Below are positions 9,487 through 20,555 of a DNA stretch of 64,000 nucleotides, one piece after another; the first letter of the stretch is position 1; each line of letters opens with the position of its first letter. The notes below the pieces were generated by a model. That model made no database searches and was not told the DNA's origin. It saw only the letters and a list, made by a program, of their open reading frames with translations. Source of the DNA: Reclinomonas americana ATCC 50394 (taxonomy: Eukaryota > Jakobida > Jakobea > Jakobida); NCBI GenBank assembly GCA_048213135.1, contig PS015085.1, forward strand, positions 27,456 through 91,455, read 5' to 3'. The position numbers and the translations under genes were made by a program.

Positions 9487-11221
9487 GGTGGTGGTGGTGG
9501 CGGAGGAAGTGCAGGCAACATCTTTCACCTCCCACCATACGCACTCTGTGTCGGTGGTAGTGGTGGTGGTGGAGGCGTGAGCGGTGTAGGCGGCAATGGA
9601 GGCGGAGGTCATCATGGCGCGTCCACATCAAGAAGAGCCGGGACAAGTGGTTTTGCGGGACTCACTGGCGGCGGCGATGAGATTCCCGGTGTGGCATATG
9701 GAAGATACGAGAACTCTGCGGAGCGGGTGCGCATGGCATCGCGCGGCGGCAGCGTGAATGGAGCTCGGTTCGATCGTCTGGCATTGCCGGTGTCCGATCT
9801 CGGTTTGTCAATAATAATAATGTTGCTTGCCGAATGCGCCTGCTCATTTCTGTGTTATCAGAGGCGAGTGTGGAATTCTTTGTGGAGGTTCTCGGCATGC
9901 ACGTGATGGAGCACGAGAGGGTGGTCGCTTGCATGGAGGTCCCGTGGTTCAGGAGAAGAGAAGTTTCGTCACCCACACNNNNNNNNNNNNNNNNNNNNGA
10001 CAGTAGTTTTGCGAAAGAAAAGCAATGGCCGGCGGTGTTTTTTTCTCGACTGACCCTCGCAGAGCATGAGTTGTTCCCCCCTCCACACGCGTATCGAGCT
10101 GCAGTGAGGCATGCCTCGTGTTGCATGCCTCACTGTTTGTACAGTATAATAGTTGATAGTCGCGTGTTTTTTATTGTCCTCCTCGAATCGATACTCATTT
10201 GTTTCTTGCGCTCTTGTGTGTTTGTTTGCTTGTTTATGTGTGTGCTTGCTTGCTTGTGCATGTACTCGCCTTCCCCCGCTTGTTCGCCGTCTTACGACAT
10301 TTGCTGCTGTTGCTGGTTGCGTTTGTTCCCACCTCGCCCTCCTCTCCTCGGCTGTCTTCACGTTTTCCTATTGTAGCACAAGAATGGGGGCGCCATCACG
10401 AAAACCACTCTGCAGTATCCCGGCTCCGACTTTCTCATCGAGTTGTACTCCGACATGCACGCACAACACGCCAAACTCGTCTCCATGACCCAGCACCTGA
10501 ATGGTGTCATTATCTGCTGCGACGAGGCGCTCCATCGAGCACTCCTCTCCGACCACCCACAAGTCACACCGTGCGAAAGTTGCGCTCCGCCTGCGTGCGC
10601 CGCGTTGCCCCTCCTTGTCGCACTCATATCATTCTCACTGTGCACAGAACCGTGGTGGGCCGAGGCAATCGACGGCAAGCGGGGACAGCTGGGCAGCTGC
10701 GTGTGCGCCACATCGCCCGATCAGCAGAGATTCTACATCCTCGACTCGGAGCACCATCCCAGTCTTGGAAGGCGACTTGACCCAGTGGCCGCCATCTCTG
10801 TCAACGTACGCAACGTTGGCTCGTCGCTCGAGTACTGGACCGGCATGCTGTCGATGAGACCACAGGTTTGTGCGCTGTTGAGCGTGTGCGTCGATCCCCG
10901 CCTTGCCTCACGCGTCTCACTCGGTTTGTGCGTGCGTCGCAGCTGTCGAGACCACCAGAGGTCGCGGTGTGCTCGTACAACTCATCGCAGTGCATGCTGG
11001 TGCTGCAAGAGGTCGATCAGTTCGTCTCTGGCAAGTTCAGCGACTGTCAGTTGGGTCTCGTGGCAAACTCACCGAGCGATGTGGAGCGGAGAATACGGGA
11101 GGGCGGGTTCAGCATTCAGGTGGACTCGGGCACCTTGGGCGATGGTGCGTACCCTACACGTAACTCCTCTCCCTCCCTGTCCACACACAGAGAGACTCAT
11201 ACCGCTGTGCCTGCCTGCAGG
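9487..11221 (+). CDS. GLOD4: GLOD4-like glyoxalase-domain protein, central exons
   Basis: The exon at 9487-9802 encodes a Gly-rich leader and ARFDRLALPVSDL. Joined across an intron to 9862, it reads EASVEFFVEVLGMHVMEHER, the start of the first VOC/glyoxalase fold. After a 20-N gap, exons from about 10380 give KNGGAITKTTLQYPGSDFLI and HLNGVIICCDEALHRAL, then DPVAAISVNVRNVGSSLEYW (start of the second VOC fold) to about 10866. The next exon, from about 10943, gives SRPPEVAVCSYNSSQCMLVL to SGTLGD. The order matches human GLOD4. GLOD4 itself has no proven glyoxalase activity, so the reaction is unknown. The intron near 10560-10650 has more than one possible donor. The C-terminus is at 11745-11880 on the other strand because of a second inversion. 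Confidence 0.8.
9979..9998. other. Assembly gap (20 N) in GLOD4 intron
   Basis: Short placeholder gap between two contigs that are both in the correct orientation, judged by the GLOD4 exon order. A missing exon between HVMEHER and the 10380 exon may lie here. Confidence 0.9.
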
Positions 11222-11375
11222 NNNNNNNNNNNNNNNNNNNNNNNNNNNNNNNNNNNNNNNNNNNNNNNNNNNNNNNNNNNNNNNNNNNNNNNNNNNNNNN
11301 NNNNNNNNNNNNNNNNNNNNNNNNNNNNNNNNNNNNNNNNNNNNNNNNNNNNNNNNNNNNNNNNNNNNNNNNNNN
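11222..11375. other. Assembly gap (154 N), left border of second inverted segment
   Basis: The GLOD4 reading stops here just after an acceptor (CTGCAG|G). The next contig begins with tuberin sequence in the wrong orientation. Confidence 0.95.
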
Positions 11376-11690
11376 GTGCCTGACTTTGGTCCGCTGCGTG
11401 CCGTCGATTTGGACTTGCACGGTGGCAGTGCGCTGTCGGTGGCCACGTTTGACACGCAGACGGTGATTGTGAACGATGCGCACTTGCCGCTTCTGGTGCG
11501 GTCGCTGGCGCTGCGTGGGCGCATTGCGGCCACTTGCACCCGCATTCCCACCGGCAGCAACGTGGTGCCGCCGCAGTTCCAGCACAGTTGGGTGGAACGA
11601 GTGGATCAACTGGAGCACATTCGGCATCGTGTGGAGAGTGCGCACCAGCGCCAGCGACAACACCAGCCCGACTTGTACAACATGGATTGA
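11376..11690 (+). CDS. TSC2: Tuberin (TSC2) C-terminal exon (in inverted segment)
   Basis: The plus-strand frame reads VPDFGPLRAVDLDLHGG, then DAHLPLLVRSLALRGRIAAT and QHSWVERVDQLEHIRHRV to TGA 11688-11690. It matches the end of human tuberin after the RapGAP core (LPFVARQMAL... and WIARLRHIKRLR, known sequence). The preceding part of the domain is on the minus strand from 11901 upward, so this contig is flipped. No start is expected: it is an internal-to-terminal exon. Confidence 0.88.
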   Translation: MPDFGPLRAVDLDLHGGSALSVATFDTQTVIVNDAHLPLLVRSLALRGRIAATCTRIPTGSNVVPPQFQHSWVERVDQLEHIRHRVESAHQRQRQHQPDLYNMD

Positions 11691-11744
11691 ATCGTCTGTA
11701 CACTCATCCTTCTTCTACAATGTGTGTGTGTTTGTTTCTTTTCT

Positions 11745-11880
11745 TCACCAATACTTGACGCCGGAATATCTGTACCGGTCGTCTGGTGCGCGTGATGGGG
11801 GCTCATCGTCGTCTTCGCCGCCGTCGTAGTAGTTTGTGCTCCAGTGGATCTCCATGCCGTCTGGATCGCACGCAACGAGA
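11745..11880 (-). CDS. GLOD4: GLOD4-like protein, C-terminal exon (in inverted segment)
   Basis: Read on the minus strand from the gap edge: LVACDPDGMEIHWSTNYY, then an acidic tail ending YSGVKYW and TGA (11747-11745). DPDGxEI is the conserved last motif of VOC/GLOD4 proteins. It is the missing end of the plus-strand GLOD4 exons that stop at 11221. After flipping, its stop lies 54 bp from the tuberin stop, tail to tail. Confidence 0.85.
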
Positions 11881-11900
11881 NNNNNNNNNNNNNNNNNNNN
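11881..11900. other. Assembly gap (20 N), right border of second inverted segment
   Basis: Placeholder gap splitting the tuberin RapGAP domain between VRVQCDPR (minus strand, right side) and VPDFGPLRAVDL (plus strand, 11376). Confidence 0.95.
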
Positions 11901-13105
11901 ACGCGGATCACACTGGACACGCACACCGCAGCAGTGCTCGTCGACCGGCCGCACGACAATCTGCACCAGACCAAAGTCGCCCGACAGCGTGTTGCGCGCA
12001 TACAAGCCAGACTCGTGCTCCGTGTACACAATGTGCACCAGGTCGTTGCCGATGTGTCGCTTCTTGTGCGTGTGCTGCGGGTCGTCCTCCACGTTCTCCA
12101 TCAGCGAGGCCACGTGGAACACAGTTTCTGTGACGCCAACGCGGTGAATGACAAGGCGAAAACCGAAGGAGAGAAATCTCGAGCAAAGTGACTCACCCGA
12201 CACGCCATCGCGATGGATGAGTGCCGTCGGCCCGTCAGAGCCGAATCGGTCGAGGCCGCCGAGATACATGTCCGGATCTTCATTCACACGCACAATCTCA
12301 CCGAGGCCTTGCAAGAACTGATGGTGCCAATGTTGGTCACATGGCACGTACTCTTCTTGCTACCACTCACACACGCACCTTCATGTACCGCAACGACACA
12401 AGATCTGTGTTGCCGAGAATCTCCTCTTCGGTGGTCTGTCCACGCGCCACATACAACACGCCAATACGCGAGGTGAAGGTGGTCGGCAGGCGATCGAGAG
12501 CCGCCACGGCGCGCTTGATGGCATCGTCCGAGTCGTCGGCACATGGCACTGCGGCAGAGGTGCACATGAGAGACAAAAATCAACTTGTCTGGCACGGCGG
12601 CTCGACTCACCCGACGGCGCCGACGCCAGGTTGAACAGATGCAGCACCTCTTCAACGCTGTGTACTGGAGCGGTGTTGTTGACGCGGACGGCGGCGACCG
12701 TGGGCGTCGTGTCGAACAGGCGTTGCGAGAACGACTTGGTCAACGCCACTCCACCACCACCTCCACCTCCGCCTCCTGCACGGCAACACAATCAGCGTCA
12801 CTCCATTCTCTCTTTCTCACACACTCATGAACGAATCGCCACACCATGCGCACTCGTGTTTTGCGACGAGCCATCGGAGGTCACATCGGTCACGCCCGGA
12901 CGATCGTGACTGGGCGCCCATGTTCGTGAACGGCGACGGCCGCTCAGCGGCGACATTTCCACCTGCAGGCAGCGTCAGATCGCTGATTGACAATAAAGTG
13001 CACGCGCGACACATACACACACGCAACAGACATGCCCGGCGATCCGAGTTCCGGCGGCGACAGAGGACCATCTGCATGACATGGGTGAGAAAACGCATCG
13101 AATAG

Positions 13106-13140
<35 letters not shown>

Positions 13141-13526
13141 NNNNNNNNNNNNNNNNNNNNNNNNNNNNNNNNNNNNNNNNNNNNNNNNNNNNNNNNNNNN
13201 NNNNNNNNNNNNNNNNNNNNNNNNNNNNNNNNNNNNNNNNNNNNNNNNNNNNNNNNNNNNNNNNNNNNNNNNNNNNNNNNNNNNNNNNNNNNNNNNNNNN
13301 NNNNNNNNNNNNNNNNNNNNNNNNNNNNNNNNNNNNNNNNNNNNNNNNNNNNNNNNNNNNNNNNNNNNNNNNNNNNNNNNNNNNNNNNNNNNNNNNNNNN
13401 NNNNNNNNNNNNNNNNNNNNNNNNNNNNNNNNNNNNNNNNNNNNNNNNNNNNNNNNNNNNNNNNNNNNNNNNNNNNNNNNNNNNNNNATCTGCATGACAT
13501 GGGTGGAGAAACGACATCGAATAGTT

Positions 13527-13580
<54 letters not shown>

Positions 13581-13633
13581 CACACTGCCGAAAACAATGA
13601 CACTGTCAACCACTCCGCACCTCTGTTTCTCCA

Positions 13634-13664
<31 letters not shown>

Positions 13665-16600
13665 AGAGCGCACACACTGTCGAACACAATGACAGCAAAT
13701 CTCTTTGCACTTCTATTTCTCACTCTCTCTCTCTCTCACACACACAAGAGCGCACACACTGTCGAACACAATGACAGCAAATCTCTTTGCACTTCTATTT
13801 CTCACTCTCTCACACACACACAAGAGCGCACACACTGTCGAACACAATGTCAGCAAATCTCATTGCACTTCTGTTTCTCCCTCTCCCTCTCCCACTCCAC
13901 CTCCCTTCCCTCCCCCCCCCCCCCCCTTCCTCTCTCCTACCGTGGTGCTCGAGCGAGGAACCGAGAATGCTGTGTGCACTGGGAGGCTCGCGCAGACGCA
14001 CTCTGTCTTCGACACCCAGCGAGCCGAATCGGCGCGGTTCTTCGGGTGTCGACGAGACGGCCGCCAGGCCGGCCCCAGAGAAGTTTCCGCTGGCAAACAC
14101 CACTGTGCCAGCGGCTCGTTGCGATGGTGCCTCCACTGCGGCTCCGAGAACTCCACCAAACGACACGCCTTCGGTGGGCGACGTGTGGCCCGATCGCGAG
14201 TCGACTTTCACTCCCCCCGGTGACGAGTGGAGATGATGTGGGAACGGGCGCGACTCGGCAAACGAAAAGAGCGGCGAGGCAACATCGCCAGGCGTCACTG
14301 GCGACTCGACTCCCTCCTCCTCGACACCGAGGAATGCCGACGCCGTCGACACAACAATGCCCGACGCAACCGCGGCCGCCACACCGCGGGCAACCTCTGC
14401 TTGTGCCTCGCTCTGCGCCGGCATTGTCGGCAGCAGCACGCCCACAAGATCGGGACAACTGCCGGCTCGCGGTACGTGAAACATCGCCGTGTCTTCCAGA
14501 TCGCGCTCGCGCTGCCCGGCACCAATGGCCACGGCACTGCCCGGACCCTCCGATAGGCCAGCCGCACGCGTCCAGACCGCGCCCAGATGAGCCGGTATCA
14601 ACACTGCGCCAACACAATCATGTGAGAGGGGAGACGGCAATTGTGAAAGAAACGAAGAGACAACGAAACGAGACGACTCAATGTCGGACGAGCTGGCTCT
14701 CCTGCAGGCGGCGATGCATTTGGTGAGTCTCACGTCACGCACATTCCTTCACGTCACACGCTCACCTTCGCTGTCGTGACGGTCTGGCGGCGAACCGTGG
14801 CGCACTGCGTCGCCGGTTGCCACCAGCGGCGAGCTGCTGCGAGGCGGCCAACTTCAAGGCACGATCAGCGGCGACCGCAAAGAGATTGCTGACCGAGTGG
14901 AAGAGATTGAAGGGACTCAATTGCAGCGCGTGGCGGTGCAGGCTGCGCGGTAAACAGGTCAGTTATACAATGATGGGAGAGCGGGCCATGGGTGACGCAA
15001 CCCGGTAGCCATGTGACGCGGCAGATTCTCGGTCAGCAGCATCCACTTGAAGACACCGGACGGGCGCCGCACGGCCAGCTCGCTGTACCCGGTTGGCGAC
15101 GCCGTCAGAGTGACGAGCTGACCGTCGCGGTACCAGAAGCGCGACGGACACGAGGCAAAGAGATCAGAGAGGGAGTGAGAGGGTCGGCCCTGCAAATCCT
15201 CGTGCAAGTCACGATCCACAAAGTCGGCCAAGGCCACTGCGTAGGGTCGAGCTGGACTCGTCGGCGGCATGTCGGTGACCAGGCGAGTCAGAGTGCCGCG
15301 CAATGGCACACGTCGCTTCGGCTGTGGGCAATGCTGGACGAGGGCGGTGACCGCCGTCACACACAACATCGATCGGTAGTAGTCCCACTGCGATGCGTGA
15401 GAAAAAGGAAGACTCATACGCACAAGAGCGAGCGGCAGCGTATCGTACCTCCTCCACCTCCTCGGAGCCTCCATAGTCGTCGGGAGACGACGACACGGCA
15501 TTGCTGCCGCCTTGCCAGTCTCCGCTGGCAGCAGCCCCAGCGTCGTCGCCGTCGGTGACCTCGGGCATCGAGTCCACCGAGAAGTGCTTCTCCATGGCAC
15601 CCTGCTTGCTTCGCTGTTGCAGTTGTTGTTGTTGTTGTGAATCGCGACGCATCTCGGCCAAGTCGCTCAGGTCAAACGAGGCGGCCATGTGCATCTGGCT
15701 CGACGGAGCAGAGGGATGCGCTTGTGAGCCAGCGTTGACACCCAAGTCCTCCATACTCGCACTGCGACTCTCCTACAGCGCGCGTGGATGCACACACACG
15801 CAGCGCGAATGAGCGGCTCAATCAGCACAGCAGACACTATCATCGTCAAACGTTACCTTGCGCAACCCTCCCGTGGCTGGCGATGAACGGCGCGGGAAAG
15901 CCGACAGGCCGACTCCTGACAGCAGAATGCAGCACAGATCGCGGAAGCCCTCACGACGGAGGCTAGCCAACGCACGCATACTGCGGCAGATGGGCTCGAC
16001 GGCCTCACACACCATGGTGCGCAGGAACGGCTCCTCCAAGTACACTCGCGCCAACACAATGACAAAGTGGTTGAGCGAGGGAAACATGGCCGGTGTCAGC
16101 ATCGTCAGCAGAATCTGCGCCGTCTGCAACGCTGTGGGCTACACGGGTGTGGTGAAGTCAGTACACCTCGTTTTTTCTTGCGCCGCACTGATCGACGACG
16201 AACCCGCAAGCCCACTTCCATTAGTGCACTGGTCGTCACCTCGAGAGCCACACGCCGGGTTTCATCGGCGATCTTCGAGTTGTGGAGGGCCACCAGGCAC
16301 CGCAGTGTCAACAATAGCTCCTTTTGCAATTCGGCAAGGAAGCGACCCGACTGCATGTACGTACGTGGTTGGCGGAAGAAGTACACACACATAAACACTC
16401 AGTCTCTCTCTCTCTCTCTCTCTCTCTGTGTCAATTCAGAAGAGCAAACAAAATATCCACGGTGCGCAACTGTGACATCGTGGCGCAGCATCCACTTGCG
16501 GCACACGACTCCGGCCAGCGTGTTCACGTCGACGTCCTTGAGCATGTACACATTGCAGATCCACTTCTTCAGCAAGTTCAGCGTGCTGATGGAGAACTGG

Positions 16601-18545
16601 TTGTCGGTCTCCGAGACCAGAATCTGGCACAGGGCATCCGTCATCGACTGGATCACGTCGAGGACCGATGTCACCAGCGACGGTGGCGCGTGCGGCGGAC
16701 GCGGCGGCAAGTGACCGCACCGAATGTACGGGCTGCCATTGTCGACAAACTGCACACGCACACATATGCAAACTCTTCAGAGGAGGCCGCATGCGTAACA
16801 AAGAACGTGTGCCACACGCACGTGCAAAAAGTGCGCCGAGTCGGCGTAAATATTGCTAAGCGTGGACATGACGTGCACTCGCACGTCCATGTTGGAGTCC
16901 GTGACACTCCGCGCGAGTGCCTCGAGCACGGACACGGCAGAGCTGAGACGCGGTGTGAGTGCCCAGAGGCAAGAGGGGCTTGCGAGAGTCAAAGAGAGAC
17001 GCACCTCGACGGGTAGTGCAAGAAGCGACGGGCGAAAATGCTGCTGAGGCCGTTGACGACAATGAGCGGAATGGACACGTCGGGCAGACTGCACGTGTCG
17101 ATCATTCCAGTAAGTGGGAAACAAAAGGCAGATGGACATACATACGCAGGGAGGACACGTACTTCAGCAGAGATTCGAGGAGCGAGAGCAGTTCTGCAAA
17201 CACGCTCGATTGCAACTCGCGCAGAATGCAGACGAGGACGTTGACCACACTGGAGACGGCGGCATCAAAGACGAAATGAGAATGACCATAACAAGACATC
17301 CATCCTGCGGAGCATGACACTTACCGCTCCCGCACAGCGGAAGGCGCTCCCTCGTTCTCCAGCAGCGGGCGCAGATATCGCTGAAAAATATCGCGTGCAA
17401 TCACATCATCGTTGGTGTAGGCACACGACGGCACGAGCTTCTCCAACACTTGCAACGCCTGCAATCCAGCGCATACAACAATGAGCCCCACAATGGTCAC
17501 ACACACACTTGATGGACAACGGCATTACGCACCGCCAGCTTCACATTGATGCGAGTGTCGCCGACGAGAAAGTGCTGCAAGAGCTTTTCGAGATAGTGAT
17601 GCCAGTCGGGGTGCGACGGATGCACATCGCTTTCCTATATCGTTGAGAAGAAAACACGTGTGAGCCACGGTCGCTCGCTCTTTTTGTCCACGAATTCACT
17701 CACCAAGGCGCTGACGAGGCGAATGACGGTAGTCTCCGGCAACCAGTGCGACGCACGAATGGCGAGCGCCGACAGCGCCTCCTCCGAGCCGAAAAACTCG
17801 CCCAATCGCGCAAACTCTATCAAATATCAATCAGAAAAGGAACGTGCAAAAGAGGCCCAAAATCCCCCCGCCACTCACCGGCAATCTTCTCGAGCGTCTG
17901 CTGCAGCGTGGCCTCGATCTGCGGCCGCACAATCTCGTCCAGCGGGCCCGTCACAATGGACTCGAGAATGCGCCCGACAGTGTCCCACTCCACCGTCAGC
18001 GTGTTGCCGTACTTGGTGATGAGACGGCGCATCGACAGCAGCACCTCAAACGACAACTCGGCACGACCGTAGCGCAACACCATCAGAAGCGCCGTTAGAA
18101 TGGGGGTGAATGGCACGCGCAAGTTCTCCACTTTGCGACCGCCCCACGTGGCGCTGCTGACGGCGAAGACGGCGCCGCGATACAGGCAAAAGTCCTCGCC
18201 GCGACCGGGACTCTCCAGCACCGTCAGCATGCACTGAAAGACGGCGTAGCCGAGCAAGCTGCGCAGCACGTCGCCCACCAGCGCCGTGGCAGCCTCGCAC
18301 GTGCTCTCGCTGCCGACCAGGCGACACAATATTTCGGTGTACGTCTGCACGTCGCCGGAGGGCGGAAAGCCGCCGCGATGCATGGCCTGCAGCACCTTCA
18401 ACACCGATCCCAACACCTCCTTTTCGGTGGAAAACGCTGGATCCACCACCGTTGAGTACAGCACTCGCAGGCACTCGTTGGCCACCTGCTCATTCAAGCA
18501 AAGTCCCGAGCGCGCCACCGCGTCGGCCGCCAAGTCCAGCCCCAC
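11901..18545 (-). CDS. TSC2: Tuberin (TSC2), GTPase-activating protein for Rheb, most of the gene
   Basis: This is a large minus-strand gene with about 18 exons seen. From the 5' side: HEAT-like tuberin region (18545-17879, with ITKYGNTLTVEWDTVGRIL), continuing through exons 17816-17704, 17640-17530 and 17500-17330 and on to 15820. A linker exon has QLVTLTASPTGYSEL and AVRRPSGVFKWMLLTENL (about 15150-14970), equal to a tuberin signature. Ser/Pro/Gly-rich exons (14605-13940, 13081-12850) include GRRRSRTW, similar to the phosphosite-rich part. The RapGAP domain is at about 12785-11901: TSRIGVLYVARGQ, DMYLGGLDRFG, TVFHVASLMENV, KKRHIGNDLVHIVYTE (catalytic Asn thumb present). With TSC1 it would switch off Rheb and TORC1. 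The N-terminal roughly 200 residues are missing at the 18546 gap, and the C-terminus is at 11376-11690. Confidence 0.92.
13069..13140. repeat. Contig-end duplicate, left copy
   Basis: ATCTGCATGACATGGGTG..., CATCGAATAGTTTTCTCTCT. A near-identical stretch begins the next contig at 13488. It contains a tuberin intron end and acceptor (read on the minus strand). Confidence 0.85.
13141..13487. other. Assembly gap (347 N), probably spurious
   Basis: Both flanks carry the same roughly 70-bp sequence plus a CT array, so the two contigs may simply overlap here. Confidence 0.9.
13488..13560. repeat. Contig-end duplicate, right copy
   Basis: Same sequence as 13069-13140 with a few indels/substitutions (GTGGAGAAACGACATCG versus GTGAGAAAACGCATCG). 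Confidence 0.85.
13630..13890 (-). repeat. Tandem repeat in tuberin intron, about 75-85 bp unit
   Basis: Units contain AAGAGCGCACACACTGTCGA, ACACAATGACAGCAAATCTC and TTTGCACTTCTATTTCTC with variable CT/CA spacers; three close copies and one diverged copy. A C run (13913-13926) follows. Confidence 0.9.
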
Positions 18546-18644
18546 NNNNNNNNNNNNNNNNNNNNNNNNNNNNNNNNNNNNNNNNNNNNNNNNNNNNNNN
18601 NNNNNNNNNNNNNNNNNNNNNNNNNNNNNNNNNNNNNNNNNNNN
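18546..18644. other. Assembly gap (99 N)
   Basis: Lies between the 5'-most tuberin exon seen (minus strand) and the upstream region of PAAF1 (plus strand). It is too short to hold the missing tuberin N-terminus, so its size must be underestimated. Confidence 0.9.
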
Positions 18645-18840
18645 TGCACACACACACACACGCACACACACACGCACACACTCCCTCTCTCACTCACACT
18701 CTCTCACAGTTCACGGTCACATCGTCGGAGAACACTGCACAGAAGGTCCCTTTCGCGCACATCGCCTTGTTCCATCAGCAGCATCATCATCAGTGCCAGT
18801 GGAGGGCGAAGGAGAACAAGAAGGACTCTGTCGCTCACTG

Positions 18841-20479
18841 ATGAGTGGCGATGCTGTGCGCGTGGATGTCATTGCTGCGGATGAGCACAGCGCGACCTCG
18901 GTGACTGTCGTGGCGGCGAATGCTGCGTGGGATCAGTTGCATCGTCGTGCGGCCATGTGCGTGCACAGTGCGGATGTCGTCGGTGACTGGGGAGTCAGTG
19001 GTGACGCGCGTGGAGGAGTCGTGGTGTGGTCGGCGGTGACGGGGCGACCGCGATTGGTGTTTCGGGAGCATGAGAGCATGGGTGTGGGGGTGTATGTGTG
19101 TCGGTTCTTTCCGTCGGGGCAGGTGGTGGCGTCGGGTGGGGCGGATATGCAGTTGCGAGTGTGGCGGGTGGAGGATGGGTGGGTCGGGGCCACGTTGCGT
19201 GGTCATGCGGGTGCGATTAATGGCATGGACTTTGTGGAGCGTGGTCGGAATGTTGTGAGTTGCGTGGGCACGTGGAGGGGAGTGGCCTGTTCTTTCTTCT
19301 CGTGTTCATTGTATCCCATAGCGTGTGCCTCCGATGGACAACTCAAGCTGTGGGACTGTTCATCGGCTGCGTGGTGCGTCTCTCGCTCTCTCTGTGCGCG
19401 TTCGTGTCTGTGTGAATCCCATGTTTTTGCCTGGCTCGCCATCGCAGTATCCACACGTTTGACGGTGGAGTGTCGCCGCTGCTGGCATGCCGCTTGTTGG
19501 ATATTGGTGGTAGCGCTGATTCGCCAGTTGCTGCTGCTGCTGCTGGCGGCGAGGTCGGCACCGACGGCAAAGTGTGCGTGACTGGCGCCGCCGACGGCAC
19601 GTGTTTGGTGTGGGATGTGCGAGAACGCAGCAGGGTGCGTGTTTCCTGCACTCACCATCCCTCTCTCTCTCTCCCTCTCTCACATCCTGTGAATTGCAGG
19701 TCACAACGCTGTCGGAGGTCGACGGCGATCCCATTCTGTGCCTGGCTCCTGGTCTGGAGTCGCCGTTCTCGGTGGCGATTGGACGCGAGTCGGGCCTCGT
19801 GCAGTTGCTCGACGTTNNNNNNNNNNNNNNNNNNNNNNNNNNNNNNNNNNNNNNNNNNNNNNNNNNNNNNNNNNNNNNNNNNNNNNNNNNNNNNNNNNNN
19901 NNNNNNNNNNNNNNNNNNNNNNNNNNNNNNNNNNNNNNNNNNNNNNNNNNNNNNNNNNNNNNNNNNNNNNNNNNNNNNNNNNNNNNNNNNNNNNNNNNNN
20001 NNNNNNNNNNNNNNNNNNNNNNNNNNNNNNNNNNNNNNNNNNNNNNNNNNNNNNNNNNNNNNNNNNNNNNNNNNNNNNNNNNNNNNNNNNNNNNNNNNNN
20101 CGGAAACCCGACACTGCCTTGTCACCGCCACCCATTCGCAGCAGCGACACTGCGTTCCCGTCGCCAATTCAGGCGCTTACTCGAGTGGGCGCTGGACTCG
20201 TGTTGGGCTCTGGTATGTGTGTGTGTGTGTGTGTGTGCCTTGTGTTGCTGGTCTCGCCATCATCTCACCGCGCTGCGTCAACCAGGCAACGGCCACGTAG
20301 CGCTGATGCAGCCGACCGACGACAGTCGGTCACTCCAGCAGGTGGCCTTGTTCACCGGCTCCGAATTCGACCCCATCAATGCAGTGTGCTACGTGCCGGC
20401 AACCAACTCCCTCTACGCTACTGGCCGCGATTGCGTGATTCGCCGGTACTCGCTCGATGTGCTCACACGAACCGAATGA
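18841..20479 (+). CDS. PAAF1: Proteasomal ATPase-associated factor 1-like WD40 protein
   Basis: ATG 18841 starts MSGDAVRVDVIAADEHS. WD40 blades follow: SGDARGGVVVWSAVTGRP; YVCRFFPSGQVVASGGADMQ; LRGHAGAINGMDFVERGRNV; CASDGQLKLWDCS; VCVTGAADGTCLVWDV; then, after a 284-N gap, EFDPINAVCYVPATNSLY and CVIRRYSLDVL, stop TGA 20477-20479. CRFFPSG.VV.SGG.D.QL, the GRNV run and the ending RDxxxRRYSL match human PAAF1, which binds the 19S ATPase ring and tunes 26S proteasome assembly. Exons are about 18841-19252, 19320-19371, 19449-19635, 19700-19816, 20101-20211 and 20285-20479. The donor near 19250 is ambiguous in phase. Confidence 0.85.
19817..20100. other. Assembly gap (284 N) inside PAAF1
   Basis: Interrupts the WD40 array after GLVQLLDV; about one blade is probably missing. 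Confidence 0.95.
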
Positions 20480-20555
20480 AGTTGGCGACGAAGAAAAATG
20501 ACGGGGATGTTGAATGCAAAACAATTTGGTTTATTTTTCCCTAGAATATAGTTAA

